Source of the DNA: Flavobacterium frigoritolerans
GTDB taxonomy: Bacteria > Bacteroidota > Bacteroidia > Flavobacteriales > Flavobacteriaceae
DNA: 64,000 bases
NCBI RefSeq assembly: GCF_025847275.1
Contig: NZ_JAOZEV010000006.1
Span: 1-64,000 of the forward strand
Reading direction: 5' to 3'
In this document: positions 25,510 through 34,274 of the stretch, piece after piece
Position numbering within the stretch: position 1 is the first letter of the stretch
How the letters are laid out: the number at the start of each line of letters is the position of its first letter
The notes under the pieces: generated by a model
Told to the model about the DNA's origin: nothing
Database searches by the model: none
What the model saw: the letters and a program-made list of their open reading frames with translations, nothing else
Made by a program: the position numbers and the translations under genes

Positions 25510-27048
25510 TTATTGTATTTCAAAAATTACTGGAGAAGTTCTAGGTAATAAATAACTTCCTGCTCCAACAAGTTTAGTTTTAATCTCAGAAATAGTGACT
25601 TGGTCACCTCTACCTGCTTTTGAAAGAACTGATTTACATTGTGCATTTAATCTATTACCAGAAACTACAACTGTAGGTTGCCCAGTAACTTTTAAATTAA
25701 ATCCAACAACATCTAATCCAACTTCAAAATCAAAATCAACTAATTTAGCTCCTATTGTTGCTACTTCTAAGTTTGATTTAGGTCCTTTTACGATACCCAT
25801 TTCTCCTCTAATAGTTCCACTTGGTCCAGGAATACCTTTAATTCTGAACGTTTTCTTATCAGAAACAGTAGTTCCATTTGGCAATGTACCTGTAACAGAA
25901 ATTGTAGTTTCTGTACCTGTACCTGGATTCATATTATATTTTCCTGGTTTACCTGCAGAAGACAATCCTGGAGCACTTGCTACAACTTTATTATCAGCAA
26001 CTCCAGCAAATGAAACTGAGATAGGGTTAACAACACCTCTATAAACTACATTCATTTTATCAGCAGAAATAGTAGCTGAATTTGGTTTTGGTACTACAAC
26101 ATATTTACCTTCAAATTTAAGTGGAATCGTTTTCCCATCTTCTAAGAATGTAAATTGTCCGTTAATACTTTGCTCTCCAATTCCACCAGCAGTCATCGAA
26201 ATAACAGCTTGTCCATTAACAATTTTACCTGGTCCAGAGAATGAAGTAGGTTTTGTGTTTTCGTCATAACGACCTAAAACAACTTTACCTGTAACAGTTT
26301 CTCCTTGAAAGTAAGCACTTTTATCAAGAACAACAATTGCTTTATAATTACTATAAGAAGCTGCTGCTACTGCTGCTTTTCCTAAAGCTGAACTATATAC
26401 ATCAGATTCTGCTTTTTTAACATCACTTTGCCAAGCTGATAATTTTGCAACTGATGCAACAGCTGGGAAACCTTTAAAATGATAAGTTAAAAATTTATCT
26501 TTTAATCCTTCTTGGTTTTTAACGTCAGAAGTATTAAATTTATTTTCAATCTCTGCTACAATTGCACTGTACTTTTTATCGCTCAATGCAGCTTTCATGT
26601 CAGCTTTGTACTTATTTATTTTTGCAACAATCTCGTTACCTTTTGCAGTATAACCTTCTCCAGTAAACCAATTGTCGATATTATCTCCTTTATCCATATT
26701 TTCATATGGTAACTTTCCAGTTGCTGCGTCTTTTTCGAATCCTTTTAAAACATCACCTTTTAATGAGCCAATGTAATCATAAAAGTCCTTAGATATAGCT
26801 TGTACTTTATGTGCTGTTTGAGAAGCCATTTCAAACTCTCCTTTTGCTTCAGCCGCCTTTTGATCTAATGCTGTTAACATTTGCTCATTAGACATATTTG
26901 AAGCTTCGTTTGCACTTTCAAATTTTTCATTCATTAAGCCAAAAGCTGATAAAACTTCTTTTGACATATTCATTGCTAACATTGCGATAAAAACCAGATA
27001 CATCAGGTTTATCATCTTCTGTCTAGGGGTTAATTTTCCTCCTGCCAT
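25510..27048 (-). CDS. gldM: Gliding motility / type IX secretion motor protein GldM, 512 aa
   Basis: An inner-membrane T9SS motor component. The single N-terminal helix (NLMYLVFIAMLAMNMSKEVL, residues 13-32) sits in the GldL ring and the rest projects into the periplasm. The N-terminal helical part (about 35-220) is followed by beta-rich domains (about 230-512), including SAYFQGETVTGKVVLGRYD and the closing SVLSKAGRGDQVTISEIKTK. The conserved start MAGGKLTPRQKMINL is typical of the family. Length is normal. It is 48 bases after gldL in the operon. Confidence 0.96.
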   Translation of the reverse strand: MAGGKLTPRQKMINLMYLVFIAMLAMNMSKEVLSAFGLMNEKFESANEASNMSNEQMLTALDQKAAEAKGEFEMASQTAHKVQAISKDFYDYIGSLKGDVLKGFEKDAATGKLPYENMDKGDNIDNWFTGEGYTAKGNEIVAKINKYKADMKAALSDKKYSAIVAEIENKFNTSDVKNQEGLKDKFLTYHFKGFPAVASVAKLSAWQSDVKKAESDVYSSALGKAAVAAASYSNYKAIVVLDKSAYFQGETVTGKVVLGRYDENTKPTSFSGPGKIVNGQAVISMTAGGIGEQSINGQFTFLEDGKTIPLKFEGKYVVVPKPNSATISADKMNVVYRGVVNPISVSFAGVADNKVVASAPGLSSAGKPGKYNMNPGTGTETTISVTGTLPNGTTVSDKKTFRIKGIPGPSGTIRGEMGIVKGPKSNLEVATIGAKLVDFDFEVGLDVVGFNLKVTGQPTVVVSGNRLNAQCKSVLSKAGRGDQVTISEIKTKLVGAGSYLLPRTSPVIFEIQ

Positions 27049-27096
27049 ATTTTCTAAATAATTAGTTTTTTATTAATAATAATTGTTTTTAACTAA

Positions 27097-27744
27097 TTAT
27101 CCTTTATTATTCATAGCCGAAAGCATACCACCATATACATTGTTTAAAGAAGCAATATTTGCAGTCATTGATTGCATTTGCTCTTTTAATTTTGTTGCAT
27201 TTTCAGCGATTTCTTTGTTTGCTTCTGCATTTCTTGAAGCACTTTCTAATTGAACTTTATATAAACTATTTAATGATTCCATTTGTGCAGCTGCAGTAGA
27301 TAATTCTTCGCTGTATTTTTTAGTAGAAGCAATTGAATCAACTGTAGGCGAAATACTTTTGGCAGCAGATTCAAAGTTTTTGATACTGTTACCTAAGCTT
27401 GACATTAATTCTCCGTCAATTTTAGCTTCTTTAAGCATAACGTCTAATTTTTGAGATAATAAACCTTGCGCATCAGATGGTGTTTCAACTTTTGCTACTT
27501 TAGCTTTTGCTGATCCATTTGCCAATTCTGGATAAACTAATGTCCAATCTAATTCATCATCAACTGGTTCAAAAGCAGATAAAGCAAAAATTAATGCCTC
27601 AGTTACTAATCCGATTGAAAGCATCAAGGTTCCTGTTAACGGCCCGATTTCAAAGTGAGTAATTTTGAATAAAGCTCCAATAATTACTACTGCTGCTCCC
27701 ATACCGTAAGCGAAGTTCATCGCTTTTTTACTTAATAATGCCAT
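27097..27744 (-). CDS. gldL: Gliding motility / type IX secretion motor protein GldL, 215 aa
   Basis: An inner-membrane protein that with GldM converts the proton gradient to rotation for T9SS and gliding. Two N-terminal transmembrane helices (about 8-26 and 38-58) include the acidic residue in GPLTGTLMLSIGLVTEALIFALSAF that is thought to take part in proton conduction. The remaining 150 residues are a cytoplasmic helical tail with DELDWTLVYPEL and a predicted coiled coil. It sits 76 bases after gldK. Confidence 0.95.
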   Translation of the reverse strand: MALLSKKAMNFAYGMGAAVVIIGALFKITHFEIGPLTGTLMLSIGLVTEALIFALSAFEPVDDELDWTLVYPELANGSAKAKVAKVETPSDAQGLLSQKLDVMLKEAKIDGELMSSLGNSIKNFESAAKSISPTVDSIASTKKYSEELSTAAAQMESLNSLYKVQLESASRNAEANKEIAENATKLKEQMQSMTANIASLNNVYGGMLSAMNNKG

Positions 27745-27820
27745 AATTCTGTTTGTTTGTTTTAGGTTTTAAAATAAGGATTTGGTTATTGTATTTAATT
27801 TACTTTCTCTTAATAATTAA

Positions 27821-29212
27821 TTATTTTTTATTTCCAGTTGATTGCGTTCCCATATAATCTTGAACAGTTCTAAAACCGATAAAACTTCTTGCAGAATCTG
27901 CGTATTCAAAATCTCTAGTACTTACTTGCAAGAAATAAGCAACATCTTTCCATGAACCTCCACGCACTACTTTACGTTTGTTTGAAGTATCCTGTACATT
28001 AGGATTCATAGTTGATACATATTCGTAAGCATTTGGACTATAAGATGAATCTGTCCACTCTGCAACGTTCCCTGCCATATTGTACAAATTGTAACCATTT
28101 GGATCATATGATTTTGCTTCTACAGTATACAAAGCATTATCTGCAGCATAATCTCCTCTATTTGGCTTAAAGTTAGCCATAAAACAACCTCTATCATTTC
28201 TGATATAAGGACCTCCCCAAGGATAAGTTCCAGACTCCAGACCTCCTCTAGCAGCATACTCCCATTCTGCCTCTGTTGGCAATCTGAAAGAGTTTACTAA
28301 ATCATGTCCTTTCTTTTTTGATTTGATGTATGAGTTTTTATTTAAAGTTCTCCAAGCACAAAATGCTTTTGCCTGAGTCCATTTTACTCCTACAACAGGA
28401 TAATCTCCATATGCTTTATGCCAGAAATAATCATTATGCATTGGCTCATTATATGAATAAGTAAAATCTTTAATCCAAACTGTTGTATCTGGGTAAACCT
28501 TAACTTCTTCTGTCTTAACGAAATCTTTTCTTTTTCCTACTTTAGCTTTAGCTGCAGCCTGAATATCCATCCAAGAATATCTAAATTTCAACTTGTTAAC
28601 ATCCATCGTTCTTAAACCATTATATGATTCTTCAACAGGAATATACATAGAATCCATTACCTCTGCATAATACTCATCTGGATATGCTTGTGTACTCTTA
28701 GGTAATTTCACTTTTTTGTTTAACTTTCTTCCAGCGTAAGGATCATCAGCAGTACCTATACTATAATAATTATCGTACATATACTTATCATAAGCTGTCA
28801 TCTTTTCTGGATCTGAATCGTTAAAAGCATAATCACCTATACTTCCACCTTTTTTACCTTTAGATTCACCTGGTTTTTGCCCCATTTCGTCAGCCATAAT
28901 AGCCAAACGAACTCTCATAGTAGAATCTTTAACCCATTCTACAAATTGACGGTACTCACTATTTGTTATCTCTGTCTCATCCATATAAAAAGAACGAACG
29001 GTAACGGTTTTAGTTGGCGCATCCTCTACTTGAGCCAAGTCATCATCTGACTTACCCATGATAAAAGATCCTCCTGGAATCAAAGTCATTCCATAAGGTT
29101 TTTCTGGATACCATTTCCCGCCTTTAACACCTACCAATTCTCCTTTGTCACTTGACCTACCACAACTAATCATTAGTGTTAAAAATGCCGCAAATGCAAT
29201 AAACTTCTTCAT
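27821..29212 (-). CDS. gldK: Gliding motility / type IX secretion lipoprotein GldK, 463 aa
   Basis: An outer-membrane lipoprotein of T9SS with the FGE-sulfatase fold. The lipobox is at MISC (Cys17). Family sequences include YGMTLIPGGSFIMGKSDDD, YMDETEITNSEYRQFVEWV, RLPTEAEWEYAARGG, and the terminal YNMAGNVAEWTDSSY and RKVVRGGSWKD. An insertion of about 120 residues in the middle (Lys/Tyr/Asp-rich) is characteristic of GldK versus enzymes of the same fold. It is the first gene of the operon, preceded by a 265-base spacer. Confidence 0.96.
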   Translation of the reverse strand: MKKFIAFAAFLTLMISCGRSSDKGELVGVKGGKWYPEKPYGMTLIPGGSFIMGKSDDDLAQVEDAPTKTVTVRSFYMDETEITNSEYRQFVEWVKDSTMRVRLAIMADEMGQKPGESKGKKGGSIGDYAFNDSDPEKMTAYDKYMYDNYYSIGTADDPYAGRKLNKKVKLPKSTQAYPDEYYAEVMDSMYIPVEESYNGLRTMDVNKLKFRYSWMDIQAAAKAKVGKRKDFVKTEEVKVYPDTTVWIKDFTYSYNEPMHNDYFWHKAYGDYPVVGVKWTQAKAFCAWRTLNKNSYIKSKKKGHDLVNSFRLPTEAEWEYAARGGLESGTYPWGGPYIRNDRGCFMANFKPNRGDYAADNALYTVEAKSYDPNGYNLYNMAGNVAEWTDSSYSPNAYEYVSTMNPNVQDTSNKRKVVRGGSWKDVAYFLQVSTRDFEYADSARSFIGFRTVQDYMGTQSTGNKK

Positions 29213-29477
29213 ATATATTTGGATTATCTATTCATTATTATAAGTCCGTAAACCTATTTATTATTTTTTAAAAAAACAATAGCTTTTTGTGTAATTTATT
29301 TCACGGTCCAAAATTAAAGTTAAAAAAAATAAAAAAAAAATATTTAGTCGATAAACTGCTACGAAATACCGCTAAAAAACGTTAAATTTTAATATTTGTA
29401 AGTTTAACCCTGCTAATAAAACCAAAAACAAGTATTCAAAAAACCCTTAAATCATTAGCATCTTATTACGAAAACGA
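29213..29477. promoter_or_regulatory. Spacer upstream of gldK
   Basis: This 265-base A/T-rich interval separates gldK from the upstream topA unit and must contain the gldKLMN promoter on the minus strand. TAGGTTTA at 29258-29265 of the minus strand is a near match to TAnnTTTG, but no clear -33 element is visible. The promoter is inferred from position only. Confidence 0.35.
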
Positions 29478-30629
29478 TTACACAGTATTTTTCCGTTGTG
29501 CTTTCCACCATCTTTCAGGTAATTCCTGATTACAAGCTATCAAATATTCATCATAAGAACAAGATAACAACGTATTTCTCTTCAATTTATTATTCTCATT
29601 TGAAATAAATGGTATCTCTATCCACCAACGGTCTGTTTTGTCACTTTTATAAAAAACCAACTCCTCTTCCTCTAATGGAACTATATATTTTAAATAGTTT
29701 TTTCGGCTACCATATGGATACTCATTTGAACGATAATGATACCCTTCGATGAAATACCAAACTATTTGCGCTATTATTGGAGCTTCCTGCAATGTATTAT
29801 TATGATTAAATACTCCAAAGGTTGAGACTTTATCACTAATTCCAGCATATCTCGCAAGCGAACAGATTTCTTTACCATCAAAACCATTAGGTTCAAAAGC
29901 AAAAGTATTCCCTGAATCGGCAGATTTAACTGAATTTAAATCGAAACTTACTAAATCGGCATCTCTAAAAACTGGCTCTGCTAGCGCAATTTTATTTGAA
30001 ATCTCACCCAATCGATAAGCATCAAAAAACAATTTCTCAATTAAATCTATCTCTTCTTGCGAATTATAATAAGTCTGATATCCGATATTACAGTAATTAA
30101 ATAAATTGTTAGGTGCGTCTACTATAATTTTAGTTAAATAAGAAGTTGCTGAAGAATCTTCGCTTTCTTTTCCAAAATCAAATTTATTATCGACTGCAAC
30201 TAAGTTAACCATCTGCTCTAAATCATCGTAAGCACGATATAATGCATAAGTTAAATCCTGAGATCCACCTATCACGATAGGCACCACTCTGTTTTTTATT
30301 AAAGCTGCTGTTATTTTCTTCAAAAGATAATAAGTATCATCTACCGAATCTCCTGGCACAATATCTCCTAAATCAGCAATAGACATATCCCAATTTCCGG
30401 GAAACATGCCATATAGTTTTTTCCGAAATGGATTTAAATCCACATCATTAATCGCTGATACATCTCCGCGATTATCCAAAACCCCAATTATAGCTATATT
30501 AACCTTAGTTATATCCGGAAATTGATCTTTGGTATGCAAAACTATTTTACTTCCCAATTCTTGAGAAGACAAGGTACCAACGTAGTTTAGAATTTCTTCG
30601 GCAACTGGTTGTAGAAAATCAAATTCCAT
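29478..30629 (-). CDS. Arginase-fold (formimidoylglutamase-like) protein with degenerate metal site, 383 aa
   Basis: A ureohydrolase-fold protein. The three metal-binding motifs of the family are recognisable but altered: GGDHS reads GGSQD (Q124 replacing His), DAHxD reads DNKFD (D147-D151; Lys149 replacing the second His) and the SxDxD motif reads SFDLN (D230, N232 in place of Asp). Three of six expected manganese ligands are therefore lost, so hydrolysis of arginine-like substrates is unlikely. It follows topA by 3 bases and precedes the gldKLMN spacer, an arrangement I recall as conserved in Flavobacterium. A structural or regulatory role is likely. Confidence 0.82.
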   Translation of the reverse strand: MEFDFLQPVAEEILNYVGTLSSQELGSKIVLHTKDQFPDITKVNIAIIGVLDNRGDVSAINDVDLNPFRKKLYGMFPGNWDMSIADLGDIVPGDSVDDTYYLLKKITAALIKNRVVPIVIGGSQDLTYALYRAYDDLEQMVNLVAVDNKFDFGKESEDSSATSYLTKIIVDAPNNLFNYCNIGYQTYYNSQEEIDLIEKLFFDAYRLGEISNKIALAEPVFRDADLVSFDLNSVKSADSGNTFAFEPNGFDGKEICSLARYAGISDKVSTFGVFNHNNTLQEAPIIAQIVWYFIEGYHYRSNEYPYGSRKNYLKYIVPLEEEELVFYKSDKTDRWWIEIPFISNENNKLKRNTLLSCSYDEYLIACNQELPERWWKAQRKNTV

Positions 30630-30632
30630 TTT

Positions 30633-33152
30633 TTATTTCTTTTTTGCTACTGTTTTTTTCGCTACAGCTTTTTTAGCCGCTGGCGCTTTTTTTGCAGCTG
30701 TCTTTTTTACTGGGGTTTTCTTAGCTATCATTTCCTGAACTTCAGCCAAAGTCAATTTTGTAGCATCAACATCTTTACTTAATTCAATTTTAATTTTACC
30801 TTTTGTGATAACCGAACGTCCCCATCGTGCTTTTTCAACTAAGATTCCTTCTTCTTCCCAGTTATGAAGTACTTTATCAATATTTTTCTGAAGTTTATCT
30901 TCAATCAAAGCTTCAATATCCGATTGTGACAAATTATCAAAATCGTATTTTTTACTTACATTAATAAACAATCCATTCCATTTGATAAATGGGCCAAAAC
31001 GACCTACTCCTTTTTGCACTCCTTCTCCTTTATAAACAGCAATAGGAGCATCAGCAAGTGCTTTTTCATCTATTAACTCTTGTGCTCTGGTAATTGTTAC
31101 ATCTAATGGATCTTCTCCTTTTGGCAACGAAATAAAAACACTTCCATGACGGACATAAGGCCCGTAACGTCCATTACTTACTTCTACTTCTTCTCCTTTA
31201 TATTCACCTAAGTTTTTAGGCAATAAAAACAAATTCAAAGCTTCTTCCAACGTTATGTTTCCAATATTCTGATCAGCCATTAAACTGGCAAATTTCTTAT
31301 CTTCATCATCCGGCTCTCCTATTTGCGCCATTGGACCAAACTTCCCTAAACGAACTGAAACTGGTCTTCCTGAAACTGGATCTTTTCCTAATATTCTCTC
31401 TCCACTTTCTCTTTCAGCATTCGCCTCTACATCTTTCACATTTGGATGGAATTTATCATAAAACTCCTGCATCATTTGTGCCCAATCAATATTTCCCTCA
31501 GCAATTTCATCAAAATCCTGCTCTACTTTTGCTGTAAAATTATAATCTAATATTGTCCCAAAATTCTTAACCAAGAAATCTGTAACAATTGTTCCGATAT
31601 CAGTTGGAACTAACTTTCCTTTATCCGAACCTGTATTTTCTTTAAGCAACTTCTCTCCTACCTTATTAGATTGCAAAGTAAGTTGTGTATAATTACGTTC
31701 TTGTCCGTCAAGATTTCCTTTTTCAACATAATTTCTGTTGATAATAGTCGAAATAGTTGGTGCATAAGTAGAAGGTCGACCAATACCCAACTCTTCTAAT
31801 TTCTTCACCAAAGAAGCTTCTGTATAACGCGCTGGCGGTCTTGAATATCTTTCAGTAGCCGTGATGTAGTTGTTTATTAATTTTTCATTCACTTTCATTG
31901 CTGGCAACATTCCTTCTTGCTCCTCCTCGTCATCGTCATGACCTTCAAGATACACCTTTAAGAATCCTTCAAAAAGCAAAACTTCTCCAGATGCTGTAAA
32001 TATTTCACTATGATTATTAGCTTCAATTTTTACATTGGTTCTTTCTAATTGCGCATCACTCATTTGTGAAGCCAATGTTCTTTTCCAAATCAAGTCATAC
32101 AAACGCGCTTGATCTCTGTCAATATTCACTGTATGACGCGACATATCTGTAGGTCGAATCGCCTCGTGTGCTTCTTGCGCTCCCTTACTCTTGTTTGTGA
32201 AAGTTCTCGGTTTTGAGAATTCTTTTCCGTACGATTTAATAATTTCTGCCTGAGCAGCATCCATCGCATCTTTAGAAAGATTAACACTATCAGTTCTCAT
32301 ATAAGTAATAAGTCCTGCTTCGTATAAACGTTGTGCTAACTGCATTGTGATTCCAACTGGCAAATACAATTTTCTCGCTGCCTCTTGTTGCAAGGTAGAA
32401 GTTGTAAATGGTGCTGTTGGTGATTTTTTGGTAGGTTTCGTTTCTAAGTCTGAAACCTTATATGAAGAACCTATGTTTTTATTTAAAAAATCTTCAGCTT
32501 CTTTTTTTGTATTAAAATTTTTAGGCAATTTAGCCTTGAACGTTTTTCCGCTTTCATTAGTAAACTCCGCAACAACAGAATATGATGCTACAGCTTTAAA
32601 ATTCTGAATTTCACGTTCTCTTTCAACAATTAAACGCACAGAAACTGACTGCACACGTCCTGCTGATAAACCTCCTTTAATTTTCCTCCATAAAACAGGA
32701 GACAATTCATATCCTACTAATCTATCTAATACACGACGCGCTTGCTGTGCATTAACCAAATTATAATCTATTTCTCTTGGATTTTCAATTGCTTTTAGGA
32801 TAGCCGATTTTGTAATTTCGTGAAAAACAATTCGCTTGGTTTTTTTTGTATCCAATTTCAATTCCTCAGCAAGATGCCATGAAATAGCCTCCCCCTCGCG
32901 ATCCTCATCACTTGCCAACCAAACCATTTCGGCATTCTTAGATAATGTTTTTAGCTTACTAACCAAAGCTTTTTTATCTGGAGAAACTTCATATTTAGGT
33001 TTAAAACCATTCTCTACATCTACACCGATTTCTTTCGAAGGCAAGTCGGCAATATGCCCATAACTTGACTCTACTTGAAAATCACTTCCTAAAAATTTCT
33101 CTATCGTTTTTGCCTTTGCAGGTGACTCAACTATTACTAAATTCTTTGCCAT
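30633..33152 (-). CDS. topA: DNA topoisomerase I, 839 aa
   Basis: A type IA topoisomerase relaxing negative supercoils. The Toprim domain starts NLVIVESPAKAKTIEKFLG; the acidic DxDxE part is WLASDEDREGEAISWH. The active-site Tyr is in LITYMRTDSVNLS, and LSAGRVQSVSVRLIVEREREI marks domain IV. The C-terminus has four Gly-aromatic repeats (SVRLGKFGPMAQIG, NGRYGPYVRHG, GVGRFGPFIKWNG, ARWGRSVITKG) in place of Cys4 zinc fingers, then a Lys/Ala-rich tail of about 30 residues that can bind DNA. Start ATG at 33152 (MAKNLVIVESPAKAK); a longer frame to 33173 adds only 7 residues. Confidence 0.96.
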   Translation of the reverse strand: MAKNLVIVESPAKAKTIEKFLGSDFQVESSYGHIADLPSKEIGVDVENGFKPKYEVSPDKKALVSKLKTLSKNAEMVWLASDEDREGEAISWHLAEELKLDTKKTKRIVFHEITKSAILKAIENPREIDYNLVNAQQARRVLDRLVGYELSPVLWRKIKGGLSAGRVQSVSVRLIVEREREIQNFKAVASYSVVAEFTNESGKTFKAKLPKNFNTKKEAEDFLNKNIGSSYKVSDLETKPTKKSPTAPFTTSTLQQEAARKLYLPVGITMQLAQRLYEAGLITYMRTDSVNLSKDAMDAAQAEIIKSYGKEFSKPRTFTNKSKGAQEAHEAIRPTDMSRHTVNIDRDQARLYDLIWKRTLASQMSDAQLERTNVKIEANNHSEIFTASGEVLLFEGFLKVYLEGHDDDEEEQEGMLPAMKVNEKLINNYITATERYSRPPARYTEASLVKKLEELGIGRPSTYAPTISTIINRNYVEKGNLDGQERNYTQLTLQSNKVGEKLLKENTGSDKGKLVPTDIGTIVTDFLVKNFGTILDYNFTAKVEQDFDEIAEGNIDWAQMMQEFYDKFHPNVKDVEANAERESGERILGKDPVSGRPVSVRLGKFGPMAQIGEPDDEDKKFASLMADQNIGNITLEEALNLFLLPKNLGEYKGEEVEVSNGRYGPYVRHGSVFISLPKGEDPLDVTITRAQELIDEKALADAPIAVYKGEGVQKGVGRFGPFIKWNGLFINVSKKYDFDNLSQSDIEALIEDKLQKNIDKVLHNWEEEGILVEKARWGRSVITKGKIKIELSKDVDATKLTLAEVQEMIAKKTPVKKTAAKKAPAAKKAVAKKTVAKKK

Positions 33153-33347
33153 TACTCTATTTTTCTGGAACAAAAGTATCTATTTTTTTTAAATATTGCG
33201 CTTTAGTAAATTTTAAAAATATTTTATACTATTAATAAGTGCCCAAATATAAACAAAATTACATGTTTTTTCTTACAATACAAATACTCAAATACACCCA
33301 AATCATTCACCTTATAAAATGACCAAAATAAAACAGCCCCCTATAAA

Positions 33348-34121
33348 CTAAAATTTTCCAGCAATAACCACATCAATTCCAATTTCTTCCAGTTTTACCT
33401 TAGTTTCCGGATCAATACCATCATCAGTAATAAGCACATCAATTTTATTCAAATTACAGATTTTACCAAAACCTCTTATATTCATCTTCGTAGAATCTGC
33501 AAGTACTATAACCTTTTCTGCTACTTCAATCATAGCCTGATTTAAATGTGCTTCTAAAGCATTTGATGTACTTAAACCGAATTCTAAATGAACACCGTCT
33601 GTACCTAGAAATAATTTATTGCAAGAAAACTGACTCAATGTTGCTTCGGCTATCGGACCAACTGCTGAAGTAGAACTATTTCGAACATCTCCACCTAACT
33701 GTATCGTATCAATATTCATTTCTTTACTAAGTTCTAGAGATACTTTTAAAGAAGGTGTAAGCACCGTTAGTTTTTGAAATCCAGTAATTATTCGAGACAA
33801 ATAATGAATATTCGAACCTGAACCTAATATAATATAATCGTGTTCACTAATATACTTTAAAGCTTCTTTGGCTATTTGCTTTTTTTGTTCTACCTGCAAA
33901 GTTTCCTTATCACTAACATCTCTTTCAAAAGCATAAATCGGCTTCTTGCTCGCCCCTCCATGTGTACGATGTAGTAACTTTTCATTTTCTAAAAAATTCA
34001 GATCCTTTCGTATGGTTACGGTTGAAACATTATACATTTCACATAAATCAACCACATTAACATATCCTTTCTGATCTAATTCTTTAAGTATATCTTCTTG
34101 TCTTCTGTTGATAATGGTCAT
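33348..34121 (-). CDS. glpR: DeoR/GlpR-type transcriptional regulator, 257 aa
   Basis: A repressor of the DeoR family. The N-terminal winged helix-turn-helix contains RQEDILKELDQKGYVNVVD and the recognition part NVSTVTIRKDLNFLENEKLLHRTHGG (residues 28-53). The C-terminal sugar-phosphate-binding domain has the GSGSN motif near 97, TPSLKVSLELS, GGDVR and FLGTDGVH typical of the family. It is divergent from glpDKF with 153 bases between starts, so it very probably controls that operon in response to glycerol-3-phosphate. The name is given from context. Confidence 0.88.
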   Translation of the reverse strand: MTIINRRQEDILKELDQKGYVNVVDLCEMYNVSTVTIRKDLNFLENEKLLHRTHGGASKKPIYAFERDVSDKETLQVEQKKQIAKEALKYISEHDYIILGSGSNIHYLSRIITGFQKLTVLTPSLKVSLELSKEMNIDTIQLGGDVRNSSTSAVGPIAEATLSQFSCNKLFLGTDGVHLEFGLSTSNALEAHLNQAMIEVAEKVIVLADSTKMNIRGFGKICNLNKIDVLITDDGIDPETKVKLEEIGIDVVIAGKF

Positions 34122-34199
34122 AATGCAGCTTTAATATTAAGATTCTTCATGGCGAAAGATACAAAAATAAAATAATAAAATAAATTTCACTTTATTTTT

Positions 34200-34260
34200 T
34201 TTGGTTTCGTTTAATTTCATTATGTTTGTTATTCGAAAGCATTTTAAGAAATACGAAACA
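34200..34260 (+). promoter_or_regulatory. glpD promoter and candidate GlpR operator
   Basis: TTTG (34200-34203) and TATGTTTG (34221-34228) are spaced by 17 bases, a full Bacteroidota promoter. Around it TTTCGTTT (34205-34212), ATTCGAAAG (34231-34239) and ATACGAAACA (34251-34260) supply TTTCG/CGAAA half-sites. They flank the -7 element and the likely start, where a DeoR repressor would block transcription. The operator role is inferred. Confidence 0.55.
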
Positions 34261-34274
34261 AATAAAACCGAACA

